A stretch of DNA of 64,000 nucleotides from an uncultured Bacteroidota bacterium. Lineage in GTDB: Bacteria > Bacteroidota > Bacteroidia > B-17B0 > Aurantibacillaceae. Made by a program: the position numbers and the translations under genes. The notes under the pieces are model-generated. The model did no database searches and was not told the DNA's origin. It saw only the letters and a list, made by a program, of their open reading frames with translations. Of the stretch, positions 35,865 to 44,562 are shown one piece after another. Numbering within the stretch: position 1 is the first letter of the stretch; the number at the start of each line of letters is the position of its first letter. The stretch lies in the NCBI GenBank assembly GCA_903893815.1, contig CAITNS010000045.1, positions 1-64,000 of the forward strand, in the 5' to 3' direction.

Positions 35865-36449
35865 TCAATTCTTCTGCATCCATTTATCAATTTGAAAAAC
35901 TAATAAAGAAGTTCCAATGCCAATTACCATACCTCCTAAAACATCACTAGGAAAATGAACGCCTAATCGCATGCGCGAATATCCTACGGCACAAGCATAA
36001 GCATAAGATGGCAAAGCCACATACCATTTTTTTGTAGATAATGTTAAAGCCGTAGCTGTTGCAAAAGCGGTTGATGTGTGACCTGAAGGAAAAGAATATT
36101 TACCTGCGTGCGTGCGTTTTACAATATCGTTGGGGTATTGCTCAAAAGGTCGCGGACGATTAATAGCGTATTTCAAACCTGATGTTAAAAGCACATTTAA
36201 GCCAATAGCAAGGCCTGTTTTAACACCATTGCGCATCATAATTTTGTCGTTATTCACATAACCATTTAAAATTAATGAACCTGGAGCAATAACCATAGCG
36301 GGATAAATAGACTCAGAAGTAATCTTCATGGTTTTATCCCAATTTGGATGCTCATTTTTATTAATAGCTCTCAACATCGTAAAATCTAAGTTTTGCGAAT
36401 GAACAAGGGATTGTTGTGCTATTAAAAGTATTAGTATTAGCTTTTTCAT
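35865..36449 (-). CDS. Periplasmic PAP2-family phosphatase
   Basis: Start at ATG 36449 (MKKLILILLIAQQSLVHSQN), giving a signal peptide and overlapping the site-2 protease stop by 4 bp (ATGA). PAP2 motifs: KYAINRPRP, FPSGHTSTAFATA and SRMRLGVHFPSDVLGG. A lipid-phosphate or polyprenyl-diphosphate phosphatase is expected, active on the periplasmic side. The longer frame from 36518 would sit inside the neighbouring gene. Confidence 0.88.
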   Translation of the reverse strand: MKKLILILLIAQQSLVHSQNLDFTMLRAINKNEHPNWDKTMKITSESIYPAMVIAPGSLILNGYVNNDKIMMRNGVKTGLAIGLNVLLTSGLKYAINRPRPFEQYPNDIVKRTHAGKYSFPSGHTSTAFATATALTLSTKKWYVALPSYAYACAVGYSRMRLGVHFPSDVLGGMVIGIGTSLLVFQIDKWMQKN

Positions 36450-37447
36450 TGTGTGGCTTGTAGAGCTACAATTATTTTTGGGATATAATAAATGATTGGT
36501 AAAAGCAAGAAGAAACAAAAAATTAAGAAGGCAATTAGCGTCCCAACAATTTTTAAATCTTTGATAATAGGTGTTTTTAAAACTGCCACTACATGCTGTA
36601 TCAAACCACCTTCAATAACACTATATTGATGCAGACCAGCTTGAATTCCTTTATAACGTTTGTTGAATGATAAAATAATACAATCTCTGATTACCCAGTA
36701 ATCTTTGTCAGGTAGTTCATTATAATCAGTGATGTAATTAATTTTTTCTTGAATCAAATAATCTCTGATTTTTTGGTTTTTAATTTCCATAATTAAATCA
36801 AATATCATAGAGATAGGGATGATTAAAAAGAATAAACTTTTAAATAAAACAGCAAATAGTAACAATACTAAAATAGAAATACTTGTAAATACAACTCTTA
36901 AAGCATGGTTATGATTAATAAATAAGGTTTCTAATAATCGTCCCCCATCTAAAGGCATAAATGGTAATAGGTTGAAAAAATTAAGACCTAAAAATATTTT
37001 CCCTAACATATCTAATCGCTCATTTGGATACGCATCGGTATACATTAGTAAGACAATTCCCACAATAATACCAGGAACCGGGCCCGCCAAAACAACTACA
37101 GTCATTTGTCGTTGCGAAATAATGGATTTTTTGCCAGTAACATAAGCTCCTAAAAGCGGTAATACAAATAACTTTACGTTATTGTAATTGAAAGCCTTCA
37201 TAGCAAAAAAATGTCCGAATTCATGCACTAATAATGCTAATAAAACTGCTGCAATATAAATTGGTTCTGTTTTAAAAATAAAGAGGAATAAAAAACCGTA
37301 TATAGCTAGGCTTATCAGTGATTTTCTTACCCAATTTTTTTCATCCTGCATTAGCACAGGTTTAGGTAAAATAGTAGGTTTCGACTGAAAATTTGGGTTT
37401 TCAGTCGATTCATTCTCGTTATTATGTTCAGGTTCTATAGGTTCCAC
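36446..37447 (-). CDS. Site-2 protease (M50) family membrane protein
   Basis: HEFGH at residues 75-79 in a transmembrane helix, and LPFMPLDGGRLLE at about 160 supplies the Asp ligand, the M50 pattern. Start is GTG at 37447, overlapping the NhaD stop by one base (TAGTG). The N-terminal 40 residues are polar and probably cytoplasmic; the C-terminal half holds a soluble segment (KINYITDYNELPDKDYWVIR) and a last helix. Substrate unknown; no anti-sigma gene is adjacent. Confidence 0.85.
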   Translation of the reverse strand: MEPIEPEHNNENESTENPNFQSKPTILPKPVLMQDEKNWVRKSLISLAIYGFLFLFIFKTEPIYIAAVLLALLVHEFGHFFAMKAFNYNNVKLFVLPLLGAYVTGKKSIISQRQMTVVVLAGPVPGIIVGIVLLMYTDAYPNERLDMLGKIFLGLNFFNLLPFMPLDGGRLLETLFINHNHALRVVFTSISILVLLLFAVLFKSLFFLIIPISMIFDLIMEIKNQKIRDYLIQEKINYITDYNELPDKDYWVIRDCIILSFNKRYKGIQAGLHQYSVIEGGLIQHVVAVLKTPIIKDLKIVGTLIAFLIFCFFLLLPIIYYIPKIIVALQATQ

Positions 37448-38709
37448 TATGCAATAATACTATTTTGTAAATTATAAATTAAAAAGCCAGCAATGTATCC
37501 AACAAATGCCAACCACGAAATGTTTTTAAAATACCAACTAAAACTAATATTTTCCATTCCCATCACGGCAACTCCTGCTGCACTTCCAATAATTAAGCAA
37601 CTGCCACCTGTTCCTGTGCAATAAGCCATCATTTCCCAAAACGTATCATTGGTAGGGAAATCATACATGCCCATAGAGGCTGCTAATAAAGGTACATTGT
37701 CGACTATAGCAGATAGTAATCCAATTAAGAAAGAAATGATTTTTAAGTTGCCAATATGGTCATTTAGTAAAGTGGCAGTATTTTGTAATACATGAATTTC
37801 TTGTAAGCAGGCAACGGCTAGTAATATTCCTAAAAAGAATAAAACACTTGGCACGTCTGTTTTGGTAATGGCGTTAACAACCGAAAATTTTCCTTTCTCA
37901 AATTCATCTTTACGTTTATGAATTAATTCGGTTACAACCCACATAATTCCTAAACCAAATAAAATGCCCATATAAGGAGGTAAGTGAGTAATGGTTTTAA
38001 ATACTGGAACAAATAATAAACAAGCTAAACCCAAACCAAAAATGAGTGTTTTTTCTTTAGACGAAATAGAACTATCTTTTTTTTCAATATTTATCGAGAT
38101 AACCTGCCCTTTAATTTTAATCATACTAAAAGCCAATGGAACCAACATGCATATCAAACTCGGTAAAAATAAATGAGTAATAATTATACTTGGTGTTAGT
38201 TTATTAGCTACCCATAGCATGGTTGTGGTTACGTCGCCAATAGGACTAAAACAGCCGCCAGCATTTGCCGAAATAATCACTAAACCTAAAAAGTAGTAAC
38301 GATCTGTTTTTTCTGGAATTATTTTTTTTACAACCGTTGCCATCACAATAGCAGTGGTTAAATTATCTAATACTGCTGATAATACAAAGGCTAAAACAGA
38401 GACAATAATTAATAAATAACGTTTATTAGTCGTATTTATTTTTTCGATAATAATATCAAAGCCATCGTGAGCGTCAATTAGTTCCACAATGGTCATGGCG
38501 CCTAATAGAAAAAATAAAATTTCGGAAATATCTGCTAAGTGATGACTTAAACCTCCAATAAAATTTGTATCGGTAGAGTAGAGGGCATAAACAGTCCAGC
38601 ATAAAACGCCTAATAAAAGGGCAGTTCCTGCTTTGTTGATATTAAAGTTATGCTCTAAAGCAATAACTAAATAACCAAAAATAAAGAGTATAATTATTAA
38701 GGACGTCAT
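37447..38709 (-). CDS. nhaD: NhaD-type Na+/H+ antiporter
   Basis: A 420-residue polytopic protein with NhaD segments: ALEHNFNINKAGTALLLGVL at the N-terminus, DAHDGFDIIIEKINTTNKR, LSAVLDNLTTAIVMATVVKK, ISANAGGCFSPIGDVTTTML and IVDNVPLLAASMGMY. Exchanges Na+ (or Li+) for protons. First gene of a three-gene transcript with the M50 protease and the PAP2 phosphatase, all with overlapping ends. Confidence 0.92.
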   Translation of the reverse strand: MTSLIIILFIFGYLVIALEHNFNINKAGTALLLGVLCWTVYALYSTDTNFIGGLSHHLADISEILFFLLGAMTIVELIDAHDGFDIIIEKINTTNKRYLLIIVSVLAFVLSAVLDNLTTAIVMATVVKKIIPEKTDRYYFLGLVIISANAGGCFSPIGDVTTTMLWVANKLTPSIIITHLFLPSLICMLVPLAFSMIKIKGQVISINIEKKDSSISSKEKTLIFGLGLACLLFVPVFKTITHLPPYMGILFGLGIMWVVTELIHKRKDEFEKGKFSVVNAITKTDVPSVLFFLGILLAVACLQEIHVLQNTATLLNDHIGNLKIISFLIGLLSAIVDNVPLLAASMGMYDFPTNDTFWEMMAYCTGTGGSCLIIGSAAGVAVMGMENISFSWYFKNISWLAFVGYIAGFLIYNLQNSIIA

Positions 38710-38757
38710 TTTTTCGAAGTAAAGATAGTGGATTATATGTTTTTAAATAAAATTATA

Positions 38758-38765
38758 TATATTTG
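38758..38765 (+). promoter_or_regulatory. Candidate -7 box of the amino-acid permease gene
   Basis: TATATTTG fits TAnnTTTG, 40 bp before the ATG at 38806. No clear TTG -33 element. Confidence 0.35.
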
Positions 38766-38805
38766 GATAGTTAAGTTTAATTTATAATAAAAAATAGATA
38801 CAAAT

Positions 38806-40272
38806 ATGTCAATTTGGAGAATAAAACCAGTTTCAGCTTTTGAGGCTGATATGAAAAAAAGTGAAATGAAAAGAGTTTTAGGCAAGTGGAGCCTAACAGC
38901 CATTGGTATTGGTGCTATTATTGGCGGAGGTATTTTTGTTTTAACAGGAACAGGAGCATACTTTCATGCCGGCCCGGCTTTGGCTTTATCGTTCGTAATT
39001 GCCGGAATTGCCTGTGTTTTTGCAGCATTATGTTATAGTGAATTTGCAAGTATGATTCCCGTTGAAGGTTCAGCGTATGCATACGCTTATGGCACAATTG
39101 GCGAAATGTTTGCCTGGATAATAGGTTGGGGTTTAGTTTTAGAATACGCCATGGGTTCCATGACTGTTGCAGTTAGTTGGAGCGGCTATTTTAATAAATT
39201 TTTAGGATTGTTTAATGTGCATTTGCCAAATTACTTAACTCAGGACCCGGGTAGTTATGCGGGCTCAGGTTTTTCTATGAATTTGCCAGCTACTATAATA
39301 GTATTATTAGTAACTGCATTATTAGTTAGAGGAACTAAAGAAGCAGCAAAAGCAAATAATGTAATTGTTATTATAAAAATTGCAGCGGTTTTATTTGTTA
39401 TTATAGTTGGTGCTTTTTGTGTTAATACAGCAAATTGGGTTCCATTTATACCTGATGAAACTTCAATTATGAATCATGGTGAAAGTCGTAATGTTTATGG
39501 TTGGAATGGTATTATATCTGGAGCAGCAGCAATATTTTTTGCTTATGTTGGATTTGATGCTGTTTCTACACAAGCTGGTGAGGCTATTAATCCTAAAAAA
39601 GATGTTCCCTTTGCTATTATCACTTCATTAATGGTTTGTACAGCATTATATATAGCTGTTTCATTAGTATTAACAGGTATGATGAACTACAAAGATTTTG
39701 ATCCAATGGGTCAATATCCAAATGCTATAAAAGCACCAGTAGCAATGGCTTTTGAAATAGCAGGTATGCCTTGGGCTGTATTTATTATTACAATAGCTGC
39801 AACGGTAGGTTTAATTTCAGTTTTGATGGTTATGATGTTAGGACAATCTAGAATATTTATGGGAATGTCAAAGGATGGATTAATACCAAAATTCTTTTCT
39901 GAATTGCATCCTGTAAATAAAACTCCTTACAAGAATACTGTGTTTTTAGGAGTGATAATTGCATTAGTAGCTGGGTTTACGCCTATTAGTACGTTAGCAG
40001 ATATGACTAGTTTTGGCACTTTATTTGCCTTTACGATGGTTTGTATTGCAGTGTGGTTATTAAGAGTTAAACAACCTAATTTACAAAGAAATTTTAAAGT
40101 TCCAGCACTTCCAGTAATTGCTGTGTGTGGCATTTTAATTAATACCTTTCTAATGATTAAATTAGATAAAGACGCTCAATTATTTTCGATAGCATGGTTA
40201 GGACTTGGATTAATAATTTATTTCTTATACAGTAAACGAAACAGTAATCTTGAAAAACAAGGTATAGAATAA
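38806..40272 (+). CDS. APC-superfamily amino-acid permease
   Basis: Twelve or so hydrophobic segments with the APC motif GAIIGGGIFVLTGTGA in helix 1, CYSEFASMIPVEGSAYAYAY in helices 2-3 and FFAYVGFDAVSTQAGEAINP in helix 6, typical of the cationic amino acid transporter-like (YfnA/CAT) branch. The 488-residue length is normal. Monocistronic; the IS remnant begins about 20 bp beyond its stop. Confidence 0.9.
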   Translation: MSIWRIKPVSAFEADMKKSEMKRVLGKWSLTAIGIGAIIGGGIFVLTGTGAYFHAGPALALSFVIAGIACVFAALCYSEFASMIPVEGSAYAYAYGTIGEMFAWIIGWGLVLEYAMGSMTVAVSWSGYFNKFLGLFNVHLPNYLTQDPGSYAGSGFSMNLPATIIVLLVTALLVRGTKEAAKANNVIVIIKIAAVLFVIIVGAFCVNTANWVPFIPDETSIMNHGESRNVYGWNGIISGAAAIFFAYVGFDAVSTQAGEAINPKKDVPFAIITSLMVCTALYIAVSLVLTGMMNYKDFDPMGQYPNAIKAPVAMAFEIAGMPWAVFIITIAATVGLISVLMVMMLGQSRIFMGMSKDGLIPKFFSELHPVNKTPYKNTVFLGVIIALVAGFTPISTLADMTSFGTLFAFTMVCIAVWLLRVKQPNLQRNFKVPALPVIAVCGILINTFLMIKLDKDAQLFSIAWLGLGLIIYFLYSKRNSNLEKQGIE

Positions 40273-40288
40273 TACACAGCCATCCGAA

Positions 40289-40848
40289 AGTTTTAATCTT
40301 CGCATGCTACTTTTAAAAAGTATGTTTAGTTTAGCCGATGAAGTTTTAAAACCTGCATGGATACAAAATCCTTATTGGCAATACTTTTGTGGCGAACAAT
40401 ATTTTAGAGAAACTGCACCGTGTGACCCAAGTGATTTAGCTCATTTAAGAAAACGTATTGGAAAAGAAGGAAGTGAGTTTCTTTTAAAACTAAGCGTTCA
40501 ATTACATGGCAAATATTGCTATGACGAGCGCCAAGTATTAGTAGAAACAACAGTTCAGGAAAAAGACATGACGTTTCCTACAGATGATAAATTGTATTAT
40601 GCTGTTATTGAACAGTGTTAGAAAATAGCTAGGGATAACAACATCAAATTGCATCAAAGCTTCAAGTTTTTAGCTAAAGAAAAGCGTTTAAAACTTCGCT
40701 TTCCCCATCACCCTAAAAAGAAAGCATGTCATGCTTTAAAAAAATAAGAAGTTTTGAAAAAATTAATTTGACAATTAAAAAAACAATTGAATGAATCTCA
40801 AAATATACAGTACGAAAAAAAATTTAGCGTTTTTTTATTTGGTATAAT
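40289..40848 (+). pseudogene. IS5-type transposase remnant
   Basis: One continuous frame carries transposase segments NLRMLLLKSMFSLADE, NPYWQYFCGEQYFRE, DLAHLRKRIGKEGSEF and VETTVQEKDMTFPTDDKLYY, then after an in-frame TAG (40619) KIARDNNIKLHQSFKFLAKE, after a TAA (40745) EVLKKLI and after a TGA (40769) QLKKQLNESQNIQYEKK. It has no frameshifts but three nonsense codons, and the DDE-bearing C-terminal part and recognisable terminal inverted repeats are missing. The family call comes from the N-terminal pattern. Confidence 0.75.
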
Positions 40849-40854
40849 TATATT

Positions 40855-42219
40855 TTATAAATCTAAAATCTGTTTACCATGTTCCTTTGTTTTCACATCG
40901 TTAATAACATGAGCAATTAATCCTTTTTCATTAATGATAAAAGTAGTTCTAATGATTCCATCGTAAATTTTGCCCATAAACTGTTTTGTCCCCCAAACGT
41001 CATAAGCTTTAATAATACTCATGTCGGTATCTGCTAATAAGGAGAATGGTAAATCGTATTTCGTAGCAAATTTTTTATGCATTTTTTCATCATCTGCACT
41101 TACGCCCAATACTACAAAATTCTTCTTACTTAAATATTGATGTTCGTCTCTTAAACTACAAGCTTCCATAGTGCATCCTGGAGTATTATCTTTTGGATAA
41201 AAATAAAGAACAATGTTTTTGCCTTTTAAATCGGTTGAAGAAATTAATTTTCCGTTTTGATCTTTTGCTTTAAATGCTGGAGCTTTGTCTCCCATTTTTA
41301 AAGAAGTACTATGTGCCACAAACTTTGTTTGTTTTACTTCTGTCGTTTTTTTAACAACGGTTGTGGATTTCTTTACAGCAACCTTTTTAGCAACTGCTTT
41401 TTTTGCAGCAGGTTTTATTGAAGCTTTAGGTGCTGTATTTTTTGCCGCTAACTTTTTAGGAGCTGTTTTTTTTGTTGCTGAACTTGCCGATGTCTTAATT
41501 TTTTTTGTTGCCATAACTAATTTTGGTATATCGTTTTTTAAAGTGACTTTCTTATTTGATAACGAATGAGGAGCACTTTTGTTTATCGTTTTTGTTTTAA
41601 AATACAGACAGCATTCTGTTAAGGGGCAAATCTCACATTTTGGTGTTCTTGCTAGGCAAGTATATCTGCCATGCAGTATAAGCCAATGATGAGCTGTTGC
41701 CACATATTGTTCGGGAATGTATTTTATTAATTGTTGTTCACTTTGTAAAGGCGTTATAGCTTTTGTTAAACCTAGTCGATTAGAAACTCTAAATACATGA
41801 GTATCAACGGCCATTGCAGGTTTATCATAAATAACAGACGCTACTACATTTGCCGTTTTACGTCCAACTCCAGGCAGTTTAACTAATTCGTCAATATCGC
41901 TTGGAATAACGCCTTTAAAATCATTTAAAAGCATGTTAGCCATATTCACCAAATGCTTGGCTTTGTTATTAGGGTAACTAACGCTTCTGATGTAATTAAA
42001 TATAGTATCGGAACTTGCAGAAGCTAGAGCTTCGGCATTTGGATAATCTCTGAATAGTTTTGGTGTAACTTGATTAATACGTTTATCAGTACACTGAGCC
42101 GATAAAATAACCGCTACAATTAGTTCATAAGGATTACTATATTGTAATTCAGTTTCAGCAACCGGAACATTGGTTTTAAAATAATTGATAACGCCGTTAT
42201 AACGCTCTTTTAAAGTCAT
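40855..42219 (-). CDS. nth: Endonuclease III fused through a lysine-rich linker to a Bcp-type peroxiredoxin
   Basis: Residues 1-210 are a complete endonuclease III: HhH LPGVGRKTANVV with catalytic Lys121, AVDTHVFRV with Asp139, and [4Fe-4S] cysteines 188, 195, 198 and 204. Residues 211-308 are a Lys/Ala/Thr-rich H1-like linker. Residues 309-454 are a thioredoxin-dependent peroxiredoxin with peroxidatic Cys349 and resolving Cys354 (NTPGCTMEACS). An internal in-frame ATG at 41514 (MATKKIKTSASS) could give a separate peroxiredoxin with a basic tail. In other Bacteroidota nth and bcp are separate neighbours, so this is a fusion by loss of the intervening stop, or two overlapping products. Confidence 0.9.
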   Translation of the reverse strand: MTLKERYNGVINYFKTNVPVAETELQYSNPYELIVAVILSAQCTDKRINQVTPKLFRDYPNAEALASASSDTIFNYIRSVSYPNNKAKHLVNMANMLLNDFKGVIPSDIDELVKLPGVGRKTANVVASVIYDKPAMAVDTHVFRVSNRLGLTKAITPLQSEQQLIKYIPEQYVATAHHWLILHGRYTCLARTPKCEICPLTECCLYFKTKTINKSAPHSLSNKKVTLKNDIPKLVMATKKIKTSASSATKKTAPKKLAAKNTAPKASIKPAAKKAVAKKVAVKKSTTVVKKTTEVKQTKFVAHSTSLKMGDKAPAFKAKDQNGKLISSTDLKGKNIVLYFYPKDNTPGCTMEACSLRDEHQYLSKKNFVVLGVSADDEKMHKKFATKYDLPFSLLADTDMSIIKAYDVWGTKQFMGKIYDGIIRTTFIINEKGLIAHVINDVKTKEHGKQILDL

Positions 42220-42254
42220 CTTTTTAATTTTATATTAATGTAAATATAGTTGAA

Positions 42255-42290
42255 AAAAAAGCTATCAATAATATTATTGATAGCTTTTTT
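42255..42290 (-). terminator. Bidirectional-looking terminator of the DUF4197 gene
   Basis: A perfect inverted repeat, aaaaaagctatcaataat / attattgatagctttttt, centred at 42272/42273, with no unpaired loop bases beyond the turn. It lies 28 bp past the DUF4197 stop and upstream of the nth start. Confidence 0.85.
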
Positions 42291-42317
42291 ATTTCGTAAG
42301 ATTGAACTTTCAGAAGT

Positions 42318-43121
42318 TTATTTTTTAGCACCAAATACTTTTTTTAAAAGGTCTGTTACTTGTGCCATTGGATCTTTTCTGATTTTTGCTTCCTCGTCTT
42401 TAATTAAAGTCATTAAACCATTAATTGCTTTATTACAAACATAATCATCTAAATTTGGATTTTGTTTTTTAACACCAGGTAATTTGTTATAAGCAGTCGC
42501 TAAAGGTTTCCAATAACTAGCAACTTTAGCTTTAGTCACAGCTTCTTTAATGGTTGGCATAAACTTCTCTTTCAAAGGAGCATATGTTTTTTCTCTTAAG
42601 TAATGAGTTGCAGCAGTATCGCCACCGTTTAAAATAGCAAATCCATCTCCAATACTCATTCCTGTAATTGCATCTTTAAACACAGGAACCGATTTTTTGG
42701 CCGCTTCTTCAGCCGCTCTATTTAATGAAGTCTCAAATTCTGTTACTTTTTTCTGCATTCCCATTTTAATTAATTTGGCACGCATATCCTTCGCTTCTTC
42801 AGGCCAAGGAATAAATATGGCTGGATTTTTAAGGAAACCATCAGCTTTTGAAGCTAAACCTGAAGAGTTGTTGGTTCCAACATTTAAAGCTTCTTTTAAA
42901 CCATTAATCACTTCATCATTTGTTAAAGCTGGAGCCTTTGGAGTGCCCGTAACAATAGCGGTTGCTTTATCAATAACAACTGCTGAGTTTGTTTTAGCAG
43001 CATCAATAATCGTTGTTGAATTTGTAATAGCAGCATCTTTTATAATATTACCCCAGTTTTGAGCTTCAGAAGTTAAACTTACAGTAACTAGTGCTATTAT
43101 TAATAAGAATTTATTTTTCAT
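42318..43121 (-). CDS. DUF4197 secreted protein
   Basis: Signal peptide 1-20 (TVSLTSEAQNW). The mature protein matches DUF4197: LTNDEVINGLKEALNVGTNN, PAIFIPWPEEAKDMRAKLIK, GMSIGDGFAILNGGDTAATH and YLREKTYAPLKEKFMPTIKE. The N-terminal part (residues 25-60) has a loose repeat of AAITNSTTIIDAAKTNSAVV. Helical, periplasmic, role unknown. Confidence 0.88.
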   Translation of the reverse strand: MKNKFLLIIALVTVSLTSEAQNWGNIIKDAAITNSTTIIDAAKTNSAVVIDKATAIVTGTPKAPALTNDEVINGLKEALNVGTNNSSGLASKADGFLKNPAIFIPWPEEAKDMRAKLIKMGMQKKVTEFETSLNRAAEEAAKKSVPVFKDAITGMSIGDGFAILNGGDTAATHYLREKTYAPLKEKFMPTIKEAVTKAKVASYWKPLATAYNKLPGVKKQNPNLDDYVCNKAINGLMTLIKDEEAKIRKDPMAQVTDLLKKVFGAKK

Positions 43122-43219
43122 AATGGATATTTTTTAATAAGTATTTACATTTTTAAAAGAGAACTATCTCTTAATATTTAAATTTACAATGGTTTTACAA
43201 ATATATTGCCAAATATACT

Positions 43220-44485
43220 ATGAATGCAGAACTTTTAACAATAGGTAACGAAATATTAATCGGACAAATTACGAACACTAATGCTGTTTGGATGGCTCAG
43301 GAACTTAATCTAATTGGCGTAAGTGTTGTTCACATGAGTTCGGTAGCAGATGAAAAGCACTCTATTTTAAAGGCTTTTGCGGATGCTAGCAAACGAGCAG
43401 ATATTGTTTTAATAACTGGTGGACTTGGTCCAACAAAGGATGATATTACAAAATCTACCTTTTGCGAGTACTTTGAAACTGAATTAGTGACAGATGAAAA
43501 TGTGTTAAAAGATGTTACAGGATTTTTTTCGAAGCGAAATAAGGAAGTTTCTGAAATTAACAGAAAGCAAGCTGAAGTTCCAAAGGGCTGTTTGGTGATT
43601 AGAAATAAAAATGGAACAGCTCCAGGTATGTGGATGGAAAAAAATAATACTATTTTTGTTTCTATGCCAGGGGTGCCTTACGAGATGCAAGCTATGGTTA
43701 CAGACAATGTAATTCCTGAAATAAAAAGAAGATTTAAATTGCCTTTTATTTTTCATAAAACTATTTTAACGCAAGGCATTGGAGAGAGTGATTTAGCCGA
43801 TTTAATTAGTGATTGGGAAGATAGCTTAACTGAAAAAGAAATTGGGTTAGCTTATTTACCCTCGCCAGGAATGGTTCGATTGAGATTAAGTAGTAAAGGA
43901 TTTGATGAATTAGAGCTACACCATAAAATAGAATCTCAAATAGAAAAGGTGAAGCCTTTGATAGAAAAATATATTTATGGTTACGAAGAATATGGCAAAA
44001 CTCAGCCTAAGATTGAAGAAATATTAGGAGAGTTATTGTTGGAAAAAGGATTGAAATTAGGGTTAGCAGAAAGTTGTACCGGTGGTTATATTTCTCATTT
44101 AATTACTAGTGTTGCAGGTAGTTCTAGTTATTACAATGGTTGTATTGTCCCTTATCATAATGAGTTTAAACACAATTTATTGAAAGTTGATAATACTATT
44201 TTCGAAAAACAAGGAGCTGTTAGCAAAGCGTGTGTGATGGCAATGGCTAAAGAAACTTTGAACACCTTTAAGGCAGACGTCGCTATTGCAGTTTCAGGCA
44301 TAGCAGGCCCAGGAGGAGGAACCGATGAAAAGCCAGTAGGTACAACCTGGATAGCTGTAGCTTATGGAGATAGAATAGTACCTAAACAATTTGTGTTTGG
44401 TCATAATAGACAACGCAATATTCAAATGACAGCTAATACCGCTATGAATATGTTGCGAAAATTAATTTTAAAAATTGAAGACTAA
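43220..44485 (+). CDS. cinA: CinA-family protein (competence/damage-inducible)
   Basis: N-terminal MoaB/MogA-like COG1058 domain (ELLTIGNEILIGQITNTNAV, ITGGLGPTKDDITKS) and C-terminal amidohydrolase domain (GLAESCTGGYISHLITSVAG, SGIAGPGGGTDEKPVGT). The COG1058 part hydrolyses ADP-ribose and the CinA part deamidates NMN in the pyridine-nucleotide salvage route. The 421-residue length is normal for both domains. Two further NAD-related genes lie 1-2 kb downstream, on the other strand. Confidence 0.93.
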   Translation: MNAELLTIGNEILIGQITNTNAVWMAQELNLIGVSVVHMSSVADEKHSILKAFADASKRADIVLITGGLGPTKDDITKSTFCEYFETELVTDENVLKDVTGFFSKRNKEVSEINRKQAEVPKGCLVIRNKNGTAPGMWMEKNNTIFVSMPGVPYEMQAMVTDNVIPEIKRRFKLPFIFHKTILTQGIGESDLADLISDWEDSLTEKEIGLAYLPSPGMVRLRLSSKGFDELELHHKIESQIEKVKPLIEKYIYGYEEYGKTQPKIEEILGELLLEKGLKLGLAESCTGGYISHLITSVAGSSSYYNGCIVPYHNEFKHNLLKVDNTIFEKQGAVSKACVMAMAKETLNTFKADVAIAVSGIAGPGGGTDEKPVGTTWIAVAYGDRIVPKQFVFGHNRQRNIQMTANTAMNMLRKLILKIED

Positions 44486-44490
44486 ATAGG

Positions 44491-44549
44491 AGTTGTTTGA
44501 TTTCAGTTATTTGTTGTTTGATATATCCAAAAACAAATATCCAACAACT
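44491..44549. repeat. Imperfect hairpin between cinA and the hydrolase gene
   Basis: Left arm agttgtttgat, then a 7-nt insertion, then atttgttgtttga; the right arm read in reverse is agttgttggatatttgtttt. About 21 of 24 positions pair. No T-run follows, so it is not a simple terminator. Confidence 0.45.
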
Positions 44550-44562
44550 AAAAACTAATTTT

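Noticed and set aside
41285-41569. 94-residue plus-strand ORF within the nth-bcp fusion
   Set aside because: It is the antisense reading of the lysine-rich linker; repetitive Phe and Ala strings follow from Lys/Ala codons on the other strand.
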